Origin: Silene conica
Lineage: Eukaryota; Streptophyta; Magnoliopsida; Caryophyllales; Caryophyllaceae
Reading direction: 5' to 3'
Length of the DNA stretch: 64,000 nucleotides
Assembly: GCA_029255685.2 (NCBI GenBank)
Contig: CM055315.2
Coordinates: 48,527,705 to 48,591,704 of the forward strand
Position 1 is the first letter of the stretch, and every line of letters begins with the position of its first letter. The notes under the pieces are model-generated. The model did no database searches, was not told the DNA's origin, and saw only the letters and a list, made by a program, of their open reading frames with translations. The position numbers and the translations under genes are program-made. This document shows, piece by piece, positions 21,798 through 34,773 of the stretch.

Positions 21798-24700
21798 TCA
21801 ATCAAACAAATGTGGGTAACGTTCCCTCATAGATGCCTCGGGCTCCCACGTAGCCTCCTCCTGATTATGATTGGTCCACAGGACCTTCACCAAGATCGTC
21901 TCACCATTGCGAGTTTTCCGCACCTTTCTGTCTAGAATTTCCTTCGGTGTCTCAATGTATGACAACTGTTCATCTACCTCAATCACTTCGTGCTGAAGGA
22001 CATGCGATGGGTCACTCACATATTTCCTCAATTGAGACACATGAAACACGTTATGGACCTTGGATAGGGCTGGAGGTAAAGCCAAGCGATATGCCACTTC
22101 CCCAACTCTATCCAAGATCTCAAATGGTCCAATAAACTTCTGACTCAGTTTGCCACGCTTGCCGAATCTCATCACACCCTTCATCGGAGAAACTTTCAGT
22201 AAGACTTTCTCTCCGGCCTCAAATGAAATATCGCTCCTCTTCAGATCGGCATAGCTTTTCTGTCTATCCTGAGCGGCCCTCATCCTCTGTCGAATAATTT
22301 GAACCTGCTCCACCATCTCCTGGATCATATCGGGCCCCAAAGTCACAACATCAGCTCGATCATCCCAACACACAGGGCTCCGACACTTCCTCCCGTATAG
22401 AGCCTCGAAAGGGGCCATGCCTATGCTTGCATGGTAGCTGTTATTATAAGAAAACTCGATCAACCCCAGTCGATCCTCCCAAGATCCTCCGAACTCGAGT
22501 ACACAAGCCCTCAACATATCTTCAAGGGTCTGAATCGTCCTCTCAGTCTGACCATCTGTAGCCGGATGAAAAGCTGTACTCATCTTCAATTGGGTACCCA
22601 AAGCAGCCTGCAACTCCTGCCAAAACCTGGATATAAACCTCGAGTCCCGATCTGAAACGATGTCCTTGGGTACGCCATGCAGTTTGACCACATTCTGAAC
22701 ATATGACTTAGCCAATTCAGCTTTACTCCAGGTATCTTTCATGGGAATAAAGTGAGCTGACTTAGTTAAGCGATCCACGATCACCCAAATCATGTTGTTG
22801 CCCCTCTGAGTCCTAGGCAACCCCACGATAAAGTCCATCGAAATATTCTCCCACTTCCACTCTGGCACATCCAACGGTTGAACTTTCCCTTGAGGTCTCT
22901 TATGCTCCCCTTTCACTCGCTGACACGTCAAACACCTCGAGACAAACTCTGCGACCTCCTTCTTCATATTCGGCCACCAAAACGTCTTCTTAAGGTCCTT
23001 ATACAGCTTATCACCCCCTGGGTGAACAGAATAAGGAGTAGCATGAGCTTCAGTCAGGATCTTCTTCTTTAGCTCCTCAACATTCGGTACACACCATCGC
23101 CCACTGAACCTCAAACTACCGTCGGTATGAATACTGAACTTGGATGCCCCATCACCATTCCCATTTTCCACCATCAAACGCCACTTCTGGATTCTCTCAT
23201 CGCTCTCCTGTAACTCCCGAATCTCCCCATACAACTCAGGCTCCACAGTCAGATCACCAAGAGTGTCCCCTTTCCGGATCATGAATATTCCCATCTCCCT
23301 CAGTTCACCATACAACCTCCCTCTCGATCTGGCACAATCCAAAGCATGTATTGACTTCCTACTGAGAGCGTCAGCTACCACATTTGCCTTGCCTTCGTGG
23401 TAGACAATCTGCATATCATAATCTCCGATCAACTCTATCCACCTTCTCTGCCTCATGTTCAACTCTTTCTGGGTGTAGATATATTTCAGGCTCTTATGGT
23501 CAGAAAACACCTTAAAAGTGGCTCCATAAAGGTAATGACGCCACAATTTCAGTGCAAAGACCACAGCGCCCAACTCCAAATCATGAGTCGGATAGTTCTC
23601 CTCGTAAGTCTGCAACTGGCGAGAAGCATACGCGATCACTCTACCATTCTGCATTAGTACACAACCCAACCCATGCTTTGAAGCGTCAGTGTATACTTCA
23701 AAATTATCACTCCCAACTGGCAAGGCCAGGATAGGAGCTGTTGTCAGGCGTTCCTTAAGGGTTAGGAATGCCTTCTCACAACTCTCATCCCAGATATAAC
23801 GATTCTCCTTCCTCATCAACGACGTCAACGGCTTCGCTATCTTTGAGAAATCCTTGACAAATCTCCGGTAATAACCAGCTAAACCCAGAAAGCTTCGAAT
23901 CTCACTCACATTCTTCGGACTCTGCCACTTAGTCACTGCCTCGATCTTGCTAGGGTCAACAGATACCCCTTCTTTTGAAATCACATGCCCCAGAAATGCG
24001 ACCTTCTCCAACCAGAACTCACACTTGCTCAACTTAGCGTTGAGCTTATGCTCCTCCAAAGTCTGAAGTACTTTTCGCAAATGGTCCTCGTGCTCTTCTG
24101 CATTCTTGGAATATACCAGGATATCATCTATGAATACCACCACGAACTTGTCTAGATACGGGCTGAAGACTCGATTCATCAAGTCCATGAACACAGCTGG
24201 AGCATTAGTCAATCCAAAGGGCATAACCACAAATTCATAGTGGCCATACCTCGTTCGGAAAGCGGTCTTCGGAATATCCTCATCCTTTATCCTCAATTGA
24301 TGATACCCGGATCTCAAATCAATCTTGGAGAAAACCCCGGCTCCACTCAACTGATCGAACAGATCGTCAATTCTCGGCAACGGATAACGGTTCTTGATGG
24401 TCACATTGTTCAACTCTCGGTAATCAACACATAGCCTCAAACTACCATCCTTCTTCTTCACAAACAAAACGGGTGCTCCCCAGGGCGACACACTGGGTCG
24501 GATGAACCCTTTCTCAGCTAGTTCATCCAACTGCTTCTTCAACTCCTCCATCTCTTTCGGTCCCATACGGTACGGTGATTTAGATATTGGTCCCGCCCCT
24601 GGCTTTAGGTCGATGGAGAATTCCACTTCCCTCCTTGGCGGTAATCCCGGAACGTCGTCACGAAAAACTCCCTCAAACTCCCGTACCACAGGTATCTCAC

Positions 24701-26399
24701 TAGTCTTGGGGGTCTCAGCCTCACAATCCCACATTTGACACAAGATCAGGCTCTCTCCTTTCCTCAAACTAGATTTCAAGGTGTTAACAGAAATGAATTT
24801 GATTTTTGGTTTGATTCGATATCCCTTGTAAGACACCCTCACTCCCTTAGGTCCCTTCAAGGAAATCTTCTTCTGATGACAGTCGATGAAAGCTCGATAC
24901 TTCCCTAGCCAGTCCATCCCCAAAATCACCTCAAAGCCCCCCAGAGGAAACTCTATGAGGTCACAATAGAAAATTGCTTCCCCGATTTTGATGGGTACAC
25001 TACCATATACTCTATTACAGACTATCGACTCGCCTGATGGTATGGTCACTGGATCCGCGATCCAATCAAATCTCTCAAGTCCCAAAGCCTTAACATGATC
25101 TCTAGACACAAACGAATGGGTGGCACCAGAATCGAAAAGTACAAAGGTAGGTCTAGAGTTTACAAGAAAAGTACCAGTAACCACATGAGCATCCTCCTGA
25201 GCTGCCTGCTTTCCCATGGCAAAGAGCTTGCCACTGGACTTGACTCCACTCTGGCTGGCAGTAGATGTTCCAGCCTGCTGATTTCCTGTCGTCCCCGGCT
25301 TGTTGTTGTTCCCACTTCCATTGTACTGATTCTGATATGAACGGTTCTGATTGCTGTTGTTGTAATTCCTCTGATAGTTGCTGCTGCCTCCAGACTTCGC
25401 ACCCCCACCATAGTTTGACATGGGTGTGCGATAGCCACTGCTGCCATAGGACTGCGTGCGAGATCCCTGGTATCCGGATGTAGGTGTGCGATAACCCCCG
25501 GACTGATTCCCTCCAGAAGAACGACATACTGCCTGTTTGTGCCCAATCTTCCCGCAGCCAAAACAGACCACTCCCACTGAGCCACTGCCTGAACCCCCAC
25601 TCCTGAAGTTGCCCCCACTCTGATTCCTTCCACCCCCAGAGGCACTACTCCCGAAATATCCACTGAACTTGTTATTACTTTGCTTTTTCGATCCTGAACC
25701 CTCAGCTACTGTTTCAGCTTTCCTCTTTTCTGACTTGGACTGTTTGTCCTTTTTGATCATTTCCGAAAGCCTCTCCGCCGCCCCAGCCCGTAAATAGATG
25801 TCACGGATCGTGGTGGGCGGAGCTGCAATCAGTCTCTTTTTGATGGCGATTGATAGTCCCCTCTCAAATTTCATGGCTAGCATAGCATCGTCAAATCCCA
25901 TATCTCTCACATAGTGTACCAGCTGGATGAATCTCCTGTAGTAAACCTCTACGGTCATGTCCTCCGACATCGTGAATGAGTCGAACTCCTCCCTCAGCTT
26001 GCTCTTTTGGAATTCTGGTAGAAACGCCTCGTTCAGAACTCCCTGGAATGCATCCCACGGAACAAACGCGGATCCTCCCTCTATAGCTGCTTCCCGAAGC
26101 TCTCCCTTATTCGCGGTCCACCAATCTCCAGCCATACCCCTCAGATAGTGGGCAGCCTGGTCCACCTTCAATTCTTCAGGGCAATCCAACAACTCGAACA
26201 GGTTATCGAATTCCCGGCACCAAGCTCCTAACAGATGAGGTTCCCCCTCCCCAGTGAATTGGGTAGGGTGGTGTCTTGCGATAATTGTGCTCATTTTCGC
26301 GGAGTCCATTCGTTTGGCCTTTAGGGCCTCATTTTCAGCTATCAAACGATCCACCTCTTCTTGGGTGATGTTAACTGCATTCTCTCTTCGCGGAGGCAT
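21798..26399 (-). CDS. C1 Gag-Pol polyprotein with chromodomain
   Basis: Uninterrupted frame; the start is taken at MPPRRE (26399), the conserved start of this family and also seen in C2, giving about 1533 residues. Order: capsid-type Gag; CCHC knuckle ([14 protein letters not shown]) near 278-291; protease with DSGATHS near 423; reverse transcriptase with VDYRELN and FIDDILVYS near 760; RNase H starting YTDAS near 900; integrase with an HHCC zinc domain from about 1115 and catalytic core from about 1190 (DFIVGLPRT), followed by a GPF/Y-type segment (FIGPFEIL); chromodomain at about 1480-1533 ([20 protein letters not shown]). The chromodomain in this clade is thought to steer integration to particular chromatin. 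All catalytic motifs I looked for are present. Confidence 0.95.
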   Translation of the reverse strand: MPPRRENAVNITQEEVDRLIAENEALKAKRMDSAKMSTIIARHHPTQFTGEGEPHLLGAWCREFDNLFELLDCPEELKVDQAAHYLRGMAGDWWTANKGELREAAIEGGSAFVPWDAFQGVLNEAFLPEFQKSKLREEFDSFTMSEDMTVEVYYRRFIQLVHYVRDMGFDDAMLAMKFERGLSIAIKKRLIAAPPTTIRDIYLRAGAAERLSEMIKKDKQSKSEKRKAETVAEGSGSKKQSNNKFSGYFGSSASGGGRNQSGGNFRSGGSGSGSVGVVCFGCGKIGHKQAVCRSSGGNQSGGYRTPTSGYQGSRTQSYGSSGYRTPMSNYGGGAKSGGSSNYQRNYNNSNQNRSYQNQYNGSGNNNKPGTTGNQQAGTSTASQSGVKSSGKLFAMGKQAAQEDAHVVTGTFLVNSRPTFVLFDSGATHSFVSRDHVKALGLERFDWIADPVTIPSGESIVCNRVYGSVPIKIGEAIFYCDLIEFPLGGFEVILGMDWLGKYRAFIDCHQKKISLKGPKGVRVSYKGYRIKPKIKFISVNTLKSSLRKGESLILCQMWDCEAETPKTSEIPVVREFEGVFRDDVPGLPPRREVEFSIDLKPGAGPISKSPYRMGPKEMEELKKQLDELAEKGFIRPSVSPWGAPVLFVKKKDGSLRLCVDYRELNNVTIKNRYPLPRIDDLFDQLSGAGVFSKIDLRSGYHQLRIKDEDIPKTAFRTRYGHYEFVVMPFGLTNAPAVFMDLMNRVFSPYLDKFVVVFIDDILVYSKNAEEHEDHLRKVLQTLEEHKLNAKLSKCEFWLEKVAFLGHVISKEGVSVDPSKIEAVTKWQSPKNVSEIRSFLGLAGYYRRFVKDFSKIAKPLTSLMRKENRYIWDESCEKAFLTLKERLTTAPILALPVGSDNFEVYTDASKHGLGCVLMQNGRVIAYASRQLQTYEENYPTHDLELGAVVFALKLWRHYLYGATFKVFSDHKSLKYIYTQKELNMRQRRWIELIGDYDMQIVYHEGKANVVADALSRKSIHALDCARSRGRLYGELREMGIFMIRKGDTLGDLTVEPELYGEIRELQESDERIQKWRLMVENGNGDGASKFSIHTDGSLRFSGRWCVPNVEELKKKILTEAHATPYSVHPGGDKLYKDLKKTFWWPNMKKEVAEFVSRCLTCQRVKGEHKRPQGKVQPLDVPEWKWENISMDFIVGLPRTQRGNNMIWVIVDRLTKSAHFIPMKDTWSKAELAKSYVQNVVKLHGVPKDIVSDRDSRFISRFWQELQAALGTQLKMSTAFHPATDGQTERTIQTLEDMLRACVLEFGGSWEDRLGLIEFSYNNSYHASIGMAPFEALYGRKCRSPVCWDDRADVVTLGPDMIQEMVEQVQIIRQRMRAAQDRQKSYADLKRSDISFEAGEKVLLKVSPMKGVMRFGKRGKLSQKFIGPFEILDRVGEVAYRLALPPALSKVHNVFHVSQLRKYVSDPSHVLQHEVIEVDEQLSYIETPKEILDRKVRKTRNGETILVKVLWTNHNQEEATWEPEASMRERYPHLFD

Positions 26400-26948
26400 A
26401 CTATAAAACAAGAAAAGAATGAGTCCCGACGTACATGGGTACCCATTGGGTTTAGGGCTAAGCTCTCTAAGCATTCAAAATTATAAACACTTATCATATA
26501 GATTAGTTTTTCTTATATAACATGGCTCAGGGTTCACATAACCGCATATCGCTAGACAGGATGAAAGAAAATTACTAGCATGTTTCATATCACTTAACAT
26601 ACCACAACGAAATATACTTTTTATCCGAACAAATAAAGGTTCATTCATGCTCATGCCCCTTCCGGCTTTTCCAAAAGTTTCTTATGCTCAGAATTCTCAT
26701 AATATACTTTTCACAGTATGCTATCGCTTTCACCACCTCCTATTCTACCCTTTTCTCTCGTATATGCACTCTGGGTTCCCGGGTAAGACTGATAGGGCCT
26801 ATGGTTCGGTGTGAGGGGGCCCCAGACTCATACTTCCCCTTTAGTGTGCTCCTAACAGTCCTATCCCGGGGTTCATTTTATTTAGACTCTCCTACATTCC
26901 TTAGGTTCATTAGGTTAGGCCTGAGGATCGTTCGCTCTGATACCACTT
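26400..26948 (-). other. C1 leader with primer binding site
   Basis: 549 bases between 5' LTR and gag start. Primer site (tRNA-Met, TGGTATCAGAG on the minus strand) at 26935-26945. GGGGCCCC palindrome at 26816-26823, 112 bases downstream of the primer site in element sense. The first 170 bases resemble the leaders of C2, L1 and L2. Confidence 0.85.
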
Positions 26949-29205
26949 TGTAACACCCCCATTTATTTAAGGGCCTGAACTAGGACTCCTCAGATAAATA
27001 CAGGTGTTACCACCTCGATTTCCCGAGGCAGTAGATACAAAGGAAGATAAACAGTACTTTAAATTAAAGTTAACTCAAGTCATGATCCTTACAACTGTAT
27101 CAAAAGTCTTAACGACGTAAATGAAATACAACTCAAACTAAAACCGACTAAGGTGATCTAAACATCTAATCTGGTCCGGATCCAGCTCTTTCTCCCATAG
27201 CTCCCCCTTAGTCTTAGCCACCTGTCAATCTGCTCCCTAATCATTGGTTCATCACAGGTGATCACGAATACACAGGGTCAACCACAAGGTTGAGTAGGTA
27301 AACCATAAATAGAAAACATTACTATAAATAGAAAGTTGAATATCTCCACTCCGAATCACAGACCCTTTTTCTCCGCACCAAACACAGACCCTTTATCTCC
27401 GCGCCACACAGACCCTTTTATCTCCGCACCAAACACAGACCCTTTATCTCCACACCACACAGACCCTTTTCATCTCCTCATCTCATAACGTATCACAGAA
27501 TATATATAAACAAATATCATAATATACCAACCAAATATTAGTATAAAACATTCATGGAAATCATCAATAACAACTGAGTAATCATTATGATATGTATCGT
27601 ATTTCCTCTACCTGTAGTTGCAGAAATAAATGGCAAAACGCACAACCGTTCTCAAAAGTGCTCCACACGAAAACTTCCACCTAAAAGTATATTGCTTAAT
27701 TAATAAACTGCCTACTCACATAATACGTATACACATTCCATTTATAGTAACTTACTATAAATAGCAACTGCCACAAATAGTAACTTGGTTTGAAATTCAA
27801 AAAGTACATTACCACCCATATATAAGTTTCCCCATAAATAATTCCCACAATAAATTCCTTATTAAAAATAAAATCTTTACTAAAAGAAAACCATACTACC
27901 ATAAATAACAATAATCATAATAATGATACTAATAATAATAATAAGAATAATAATAATAATAATAATAATAAAAACAAAACACTCCCCCTTAAACACGCCC
28001 CAACACCCGACACACCCAACTAAACCCCTTATAACTCCACCGTTAGCCCACCACAGCCACCAATCACCACGGCCCCGCGTACCCAGAACCATCAACAACT
28101 CCGGCGACCTCTACCCACCAAGTCGCCGGCCACCAGTGGGTTGAACCAACCCCAAAACTTGCCTGAAAACCCGCGACAACCACTCGGCAGGCCCACAAAG
28201 GTGCCCCTGCCGACAGCTCACCAGCCCCGATCTCCACTCACTACGGCCACCTACATACTCCCTGAACCACAGACACCTAGCCACGGTGGTACCACCGCGT
28301 CGACCTCCCCCGAGTCAACGGTGGTACCACCCCCAAACCACACCTGAGCATAAACACCACGAAACCAGTACCAACAGAGGGAACGAACCCCCCTGTCGAC
28401 ACCACCTCCGTCGCCTGAAACCACCATACCCTCCACCATTACAGAACCATGACTACAAACCAACTCCTTGTCCTATGACCCGTATCAACAAACACGAACC
28501 CAGACTCAACCCACACTTTAAACATACACAGGCGTGAAAGAAAAGGTAAAAACGAACCCAGAAATATTCCCAGACTCGTAACAACCACCCCTTCCCATCA
28601 CCCTCACCACCAACGACCACCAGAGACCACCTCCTATGCAAACATCACGCAACATAGTATAAAACTATACAAAACGAACTAAGATCCAAAAACGTATGAC
28701 TCAACGACAAAACCATGAAAGACACGAGTTCAAAATAACAATAGGGCAGTCGACCACCATACCTGAAATCGAGTCAAATCGACGGCTCTAGGCTGACTCA
28801 ACTGGCCGGAAAAACCCTCTCTCCCTTTCTATGCAGTGGTGGCTGTAGGTTTTGGGTGGTGGTGGTGTTTCGAAATGACCTAGGGATCTGGTTGGACTCC
28901 CTTTATACGGCGGCTTAGAGAGGAGGTGTAGTGTAGGGTTTAGCAAATTATCACAACCGTGGGCTCCTCTTGGCTTATGCACGCATAACGAGGCCCATGG
29001 CCGTGCTGCCATGGGTCCTAGGTTCGAACCCCAGCAACCCCTTGTTACAACTATTTTATTTAAAGTAGCCAAGATCCCTTTTCGAGCCCAAAATAAGATC
29101 ACCACACCTCTTATAAAACGCATACAAGTAGCTTATAAAACGAACGATTTAACTAAAATAAATCAAAAAGCTTAAATAAAATAAATCGAAAAGCGAGGTA
29201 TTACA
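26949..29205 (-). repeat. C1 5' LTR (right), 2257 bases
   Basis: Same length as the left LTR, with about six substitutions seen. Followed by the AAATT duplication, then S1 pol resumes. Confidence 0.95.
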
Positions 29206-31996
29206 AAATTTGATCAAGAAAAGATGTGTGACACATGTGCACGATGTAAACACGTCAGATCATCCTTTAAGCCAAAAAGAGTGGTAAGCACAGAACAAGC
29301 TCTTGAACTTGTACACATGGATCTATGTGGCCCTATGAAGGTAAGAAGCAGAGGTGGTTCCAGGTACGTTTTTCGTTCTAGTTGATGATTACTCTAGATT
29401 TGTTTGGCCAATTTTTCTTCATTCTAAAGACGAAACATTCGATGAATTTGTTAGTCTCATGAAACTTGTCCAAAACAAATATAAATCAAACCTAGTAACA
29501 ATCCGAACTGACCATGGAACTGAGTTTGACAATTATGCTTTTGTTGAGTTCTGTAAAACCAATGGTGTTGGACATAACTTCTCGGCCCCTAGAACCCCTC
29601 AACAAAATGGAGTCGTAGAACGAATGAACAGAACCCTAGAAGACATAGCTAGAACAATGCTTCTTTGTAGTGGCCTATCTAGAAACTTTTGGGCTGAGGC
29701 TATTAGTACAGCTTGCTATATTCATAACCGTGCTATGATTAGACCTATCCTTAAAAAGACTCCTTATGAACTTCTTCGTGGTCGTAAACCAAACATATCT
29801 CATTTAAGATGCTTTGGTAGTAAATGCTTTGTTCACAACAATGGTAAAAACAAATTAAGCAAATTCGACCCTAGAAGTGATGAAGCAATCTTTATAGGAT
29901 ATTCAGATCATAGTAAAGCCTACAAAGTTTTTAACAAACGTACTTTATGCATAGAGGAAAGTATTCATGTTATCTTTGATGAGAATAATGTCTTCGATAA
30001 GCCGTTACAGGATATAGAGGAAAACCTAGACGAACCTGATTTCAGGTTATCAAGGGAAGATCCTCCTGAAATGGAAATTGAAGAAGGAGAACCTCAAGGA
30101 ATTCATGATGAACTCAACTTGGGAGATAATGGTACGAGAGATGAAACTACAGTTGATGATACTGTAGATAACTCTCAAACCAATGACTCGGAACCCAGAG
30201 TTACAGCTAATGAAGCTGTAACTTTGAATCAAAACCAAAGGGAAGAGGCCAGAGTTATACCTGACCCTACTATAAACCCAGGTTTGGATTCAGGGGGAAC
30301 AAGTCAAAATCTCGAGTCAAGTTCAGGGAATGCAAATGATCAATCAAGGAACTGGAGATATAAAGGCTCTCATCCTTTGGACAATGTCATAGGAAGCCTG
30401 ACAGATGGAGTTCAAACTCGAAGGACCTTAAATAACTTTTGCTCTTTTTACTCCTTTCTCTCCACTATTGAACCTTCAAATATCAAGGAAGCTCTCGCAG
30501 AACCAGACTGGATAGTTGCCATGCAAGAAGAACTCCAGCAATTTGAAAGAAACAAAGTTTGGCATCTTGTTCCTCGACCTAAGGACAGAACTGTCATTGG
30601 AACTAGATGGGTATTCAGAAACAAATTGGATGACAATGGAGTCATTGTGCGAAACAAGGCCAGATTAGTGGTTCAAGGATACAACCAACAGGAAGGGATC
30701 GATTATGACGAAACCTTTGCTCCTGTTGCTCGTCTTGAGGCAATAAGACTACTCATTGCATTTGCAGCACACAAGGGAATGAAGCTTTTTCAGATGGACG
30801 TTAAGAATGCATTTCTTAATGGCTATCTCCAAGAGGAAGTATTTGTTGAACAACCTCCTGGATTTCCTGACAGCAAACTCAAGGATCATGTATTCAAATT
30901 GGACAAAGCACTATATGGTCTGAAACAAGCACCTAGGGCATGGTACGACAGATTATCAAAATTCCTATTGGAGAGTGGATTCAAGAGAGGGTCTGTGGAT
31001 AAAACCCTATTTCTTAAAAGTGAAAACTCAGATCTACTAGTCGTTCAGATCTATGTTGACGATATTATTTTTGGCTCAACTAATAAAAAGTTGTGCAAGT
31101 ACTTCTCTGAGTTGATGACTTCTGAGTTCGAGATGAGTATGATGGGAGAACTAAAGTTCTTCCTTGGACTTCAAATACAACAAACTGAAGAAGGAATCAA
31201 AGTTCATCAACAAAAATACGTCAAGGAGTTACTAAAGAAATTTGGAATGGAAACCTCTCATGCAATGCCTACTCCAATGGTCATAGATAAGAAGCTAACC
31301 AAAGACGAAGATGGTAAGTCTGTAGACGAAACAACTTACCGAGGTATGATTGGCTCACTTCTTTATCTTACAGCAAGTCGTCCAGATATAATGTTTAGTG
31401 TCTGTGTTTGTGCGAGATTCCAATCTGCACCAAAAGAATCACATATGATTGCAGTTAAGAGAATTTTAAGATACCTAATCGGAACCTCAAAATTATATCT
31501 ATGGTATCCTATGGACTGTAACTTTAACCTAGTAGGATATTCAGATGCGGATTATGCAGGATGTTCTTTAGACAGAAAAAGTACCTCCGGACTTGCTACC
31601 TTTGTAGGTCCTTGTATTATATCTTGGGGATCCAAGAAACAAAATTCTGTCGCTCTCTCAACTGCTGAAGCAGAATATATTGCAGCCGCACTGGTATGTT
31701 CTCAACTTTTATGGTTAAAGCAACAGTTACATGATTATGGTGTTGATGTTGGATGTGTGCCTATCTTATGTGATAATACGAGTGCTATAATTATATCTAA
31801 AAACCCAGCCCAGCACTCGAGAACCAAACATATTGAAATTAGACACCACTTTCTAAGAGACCATGTTGAAAAGAAAAATATAAAATTGGAATTTTGTAGT
31901 ACGGAAAAACAGTGGGCAGATATCTTCACTAAACCATTGGCTAGAGAACGCTTTGAGACTTTGCGATTGGAAATTGGTTTAATCGGTGGCACCTAA
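29206..31996 (+). pseudogene. S1 integrase, reverse transcriptase and RNase H
   Basis: Continuation of S1 pol after C1. The second cysteine pair of the integrase zinc domain (CDTCARC) comes first, then the integrase core ([30 protein letters not shown]) and a long acidic linker. Copia reverse transcriptase follows ([32 protein letters not shown]), then RNase H ([33 protein letters not shown]). Integrase-before-RT order defines Ty1/copia. From about 29354 to the stop at 31996 the frame is open; the part as a whole has about one break. The linker carries the third internal copy of the palindrome (30200-30222). Confidence 0.92.
30200..30222. repeat. S1 palindrome in pol with both arms changed together
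   Basis: GTTACAGCT, five bases (AATGA), AGCTGTAAC. Compared with the gag copies, one T-A pair in the stem has become C-G in both arms, so the stem remains perfect although the peptide changes. Confidence 0.85.
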
Positions 31997-32594
31997 TCAA
32001 ATCTTAAAAGCAAAAATAACCCAATGATTGACTACGGTTTAGATGAGATTATATGACTGTGTCCGTATACTCCGCTGCATGTGTATGTATATATTCGATG
32101 TTAAATTTTGTGATTATAGTTATATTATATAATTTACATATGAATGTGTGCACAACCGACCTCAAAATTATATTACGTCACATATTATAATTGTCCCACA
32201 ACATACATATTACAATATATATACAAAATAATAATATTCAAATATTATAAAAACAAAAATATTTACCTCAAATTAAACACACAAAGTGTGTGTAATGGTC
32301 CCCCCTATGCCACGTCTCCACACCAAACCAAGCCCCACACACGACTGCCACGTGTCCCCTACTAAACCTAGCCTTTGACTTTCCACCCAAACCCACTTAT
32401 TACCCCAACTCCCTCAAACTTACCTCACTCACCATCCATTATTACCGTCCCCAAACCCAACTACCTAAAATTACTTCTCACTTCCTCCATTATTAACCTC
32501 AAAACCTCTAAACTCCATTAAAACAAAAAATTACCAACCACCATTAAAACCTCCGCTACAACCTCCATCCAAAACCACCATTTCTATCACCACA
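31997..32594 (+). other. S1 spacer between pol and the extra ORF
   Basis: About 600 bases, AT-rich then pyrimidine-rich (ACC/CCA-rich from about 32300). No gene seen. Confidence 0.6.
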
Positions 32595-34115
32595 ATGCCA
32601 CCATCTCGTGCAACCCGTTCTCAGCAAAAGAAACCCACACCTCCTTCATCAACCCCATCACCTCCACCTTCCCCGACTCCGATAGCATCAGTCGCTCCCA
32701 CCCCCGACCAGAGCAAACGACGCAAACTCAATCGTGGTTCACCCTCTAACTCTGATGACATGCAAGAATTCGACTCTCAAGTCCCTCGCCCTATGTTTCC
32801 TGAATACTCTGTCGAAGCAACTCGTGCGGGTCTTGAGAAAGTACGCATGACCAAACAAGAAGGTACGTTAATTGATCGAGTTTTACCTTACGCCATTCAT
32901 GCGGGTCGGTTTTACCCTAAGTCGTGGGTCAGTGGGTCAAAATCATTGAGTTTCTTTAAAGATTTTCTGACATTTCAAGGGTGGGAATACATAAGTGATT
33001 TCTCGGGTTTGTTATTTCCTATCGAGTTGGTTCAATTCTTTGCTTCAGTTAAGCCGTGTGATGATGGGATAAGGGGTGTTGTCAATGGTCGAGATGTTGT
33101 TATAACGAAGTCAGATATCTGTGACATCTTTAAACTTGATCAAGAAGGATTAGTTCTTGACCTGAAAAAGGAATGGGGTGTCGTCTCTAAAGAACAAAAA
33201 TTGGTGATTAAGAAATATTTTGATGCGGATGCCACTGAGACCACTCCTCTGCTTACGGTTTCATTCAACCCCAAATTAAAATTCTTCTTGAACTTTTTAT
33301 GGAACACTGTGTTACCACGTCGGGGTGGTCGGGATAATCTTGCTAGTGTTGAGGCCGTAGTGTTGTATAGTTGGTTGGAGGGACAGAAAATTGATTTGGC
33401 ATCTCTTGTTTGCCATAAAATCTGTCATGTTTCAAGTGTTCTTGTTAAGGAAAAGTTCTGCTCCACCATCGACATTCCATATGGAATGTGGGTCTCTGAA
33501 TTAATGCTTAAGAAAGGTGTTGTCGATGATTCCAGTTTTGGGATTAAACCAAAAGATCGTATGTGTGATCGATTGTTGAAGTTAATGGGAATTTGTTTTG
33601 ACGGAGTTGATCTTACGTTTGGTAAAACTGAACCCACTCCGCATCCTTCGCCATCCTTCGCGGGTCTTGAAGCCAAGATGGATCAAATTCTTGGTATGTG
33701 TGACATTAAAAAGGAGAAAGAGGAGGCAGGGGGTAGCAGGGTTAAGAGGGGTCGTGATTTTGAGGTTAAGGTAACGGAATGGATGGAGAAAGTGGATAAG
33801 CATTTGGTGAGAATTGGCTCGGAGGTCTCTGTTGTCTGTTCGGAGTTGTTAAGCATGAGTGATCGTCTTTCTTTTCTTGCATCTCAAGGAGGAGCTATCG
33901 TGCGCGATCATGGGTTGTTACGAGAGGATGCTTCTAAAGCACTTAAGGCCGTCAAGGCACTCTCGCTTAAGGTACTTAACTTTGAAATCGCACTCAATGC
34001 TCAAGGAAGGAACGTGAACAGTTGCCTAGATAGGTTGGAGACCCTCGAATTCCGTACCCGACCCGACTATGTGAATCCTTATGCAAAGAATCCGGGTTCA
34101 AGCTCTCGTTCGTGA
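32595..34115 (+). CDS. S1 extra ORF in the env-like position
   Basis: Uninterrupted 506-codon frame between RNase H and the 3' LTR, the place where Sireviruses may carry an 'env-like' gene. Residues 1-50 are Pro/Ser-rich with a basic cluster (SKRRKLNR), a possible nuclear localisation signal. Residues about 95-300 contain a segment (FLTFQGWEYISDFSG, FPIELVQFFASVK, VNGRDVVITKSDICDIF) that resembles the 'putative plant transposon protein' domain found in many plant retroelement ORFs; this is recognition by eye. Residues about 390-490 look helical and amphipathic, possibly coiled coil. I see no signal peptide or clear transmembrane segment, so an envelope role is not supported by the sequence. 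Function unknown. Confidence 0.75.
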   Translation: MPPSRATRSQQKKPTPPSSTPSPPPSPTPIASVAPTPDQSKRRKLNRGSPSNSDDMQEFDSQVPRPMFPEYSVEATRAGLEKVRMTKQEGTLIDRVLPYAIHAGRFYPKSWVSGSKSLSFFKDFLTFQGWEYISDFSGLLFPIELVQFFASVKPCDDGIRGVVNGRDVVITKSDICDIFKLDQEGLVLDLKKEWGVVSKEQKLVIKKYFDADATETTPLLTVSFNPKLKFFLNFLWNTVLPRRGGRDNLASVEAVVLYSWLEGQKIDLASLVCHKICHVSSVLVKEKFCSTIDIPYGMWVSELMLKKGVVDDSSFGIKPKDRMCDRLLKLMGICFDGVDLTFGKTEPTPHPSPSFAGLEAKMDQILGMCDIKKEKEEAGGSRVKRGRDFEVKVTEWMEKVDKHLVRIGSEVSVVCSELLSMSDRLSFLASQGGAIVRDHGLLREDASKALKAVKALSLKVLNFEIALNAQGRNVNSCLDRLETLEFRTRPDYVNPYAKNPGSSSRS

Positions 34116-34773
34116 TCCGTCATCTCCGTCTCTGTTTCTTTGTTGGATTGACGTTGGTTTGTTGTTATTTTGTTCAAAGTCTGGGGTGGACTTATAAACT
34201 CTTTTGTGTTGTGGCCCAATGACCTTCCCTGGCCCATTAAGCAATCCGCCCAAACTTAGTTCCTGTTCTGATGCGGCCCAACCTTCTATTTCCTTTTGAC
34301 TTGGCCCATCGTATTTGTTATCTTTTGCAGGCCCATTATACACTAACCTAGCCAGGCTCATTTTCTTAAACTTTGTCCCACATTCGGCCCAGTGGCTTAG
34401 TATTTTCGATTGTTGTGTATATTTTTAACATTCCGTATGTGGTTATGTGATATTCTCTATGTTCATATTATTTCGACTCGTTTATATGCTTGCTTATGCT
34501 TCGTACGTATATTATTCTAGTCGTTTCATGTCTTTGTTCTCATCTTTTCGATGATGTCAAGAGGGGGAAATATGCGACTTAGATTAGAATTTGCCTAAGC
34601 TTGCTCCTTGTCGTAATTCATTGTCTCTTAGGGTTCTTAAAGGATATGGGATAGATAGAAGATAAAAACCCTAAGTTGACCTTTGCTATGAATGACCATT
34701 ATTATATTGAGGGGGAACATACACTTAGACACGAAATCTAAGAAAGACTTGCCATCATCAAAAAGGGGGAATT
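34116..34773 (+). other. S1 3' noncoding region: GGCCCA cluster and polypurine motifs
   Basis: Six GGCCCA hexamers at 34213, 34231, 34275, 34303, 34330 and 34386. Then three GGGGGAA motifs at 34563, 34711 and 34765; the last adjoins the 3' LTR and is the likely primer for plus-strand synthesis. Multiple polypurine motifs are a known Sirevirus trait. Confidence 0.75.

Larger units (their letters stand above)
19363..29205 (-). mobile_element. C1: young, whole-looking Tekay-like chromovirus
   Basis: Minus-strand Ty3/gypsy element inserted in the S1 integrase region, with target duplication AAATT (19358-19362 and 29206-29210). The LTRs are 19363-21619 and 26949-29205, both exactly 2257 bases, with about six differences by eye, or roughly 0.1 million years at the rice rate. 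Between them are a tRNA-Met primer site, a leader, one long uninterrupted gag-pol frame ending in a chromodomain, and a polypurine tract. No break is evident. It may have served as helper for L1-type elements. Confidence 0.95.

Noticed and set aside
32144-32365. A 73-codon frame after S1 pol
   Set aside because: AT-rich, no recognisable feature, not linked to the 32595-34115 ORF.
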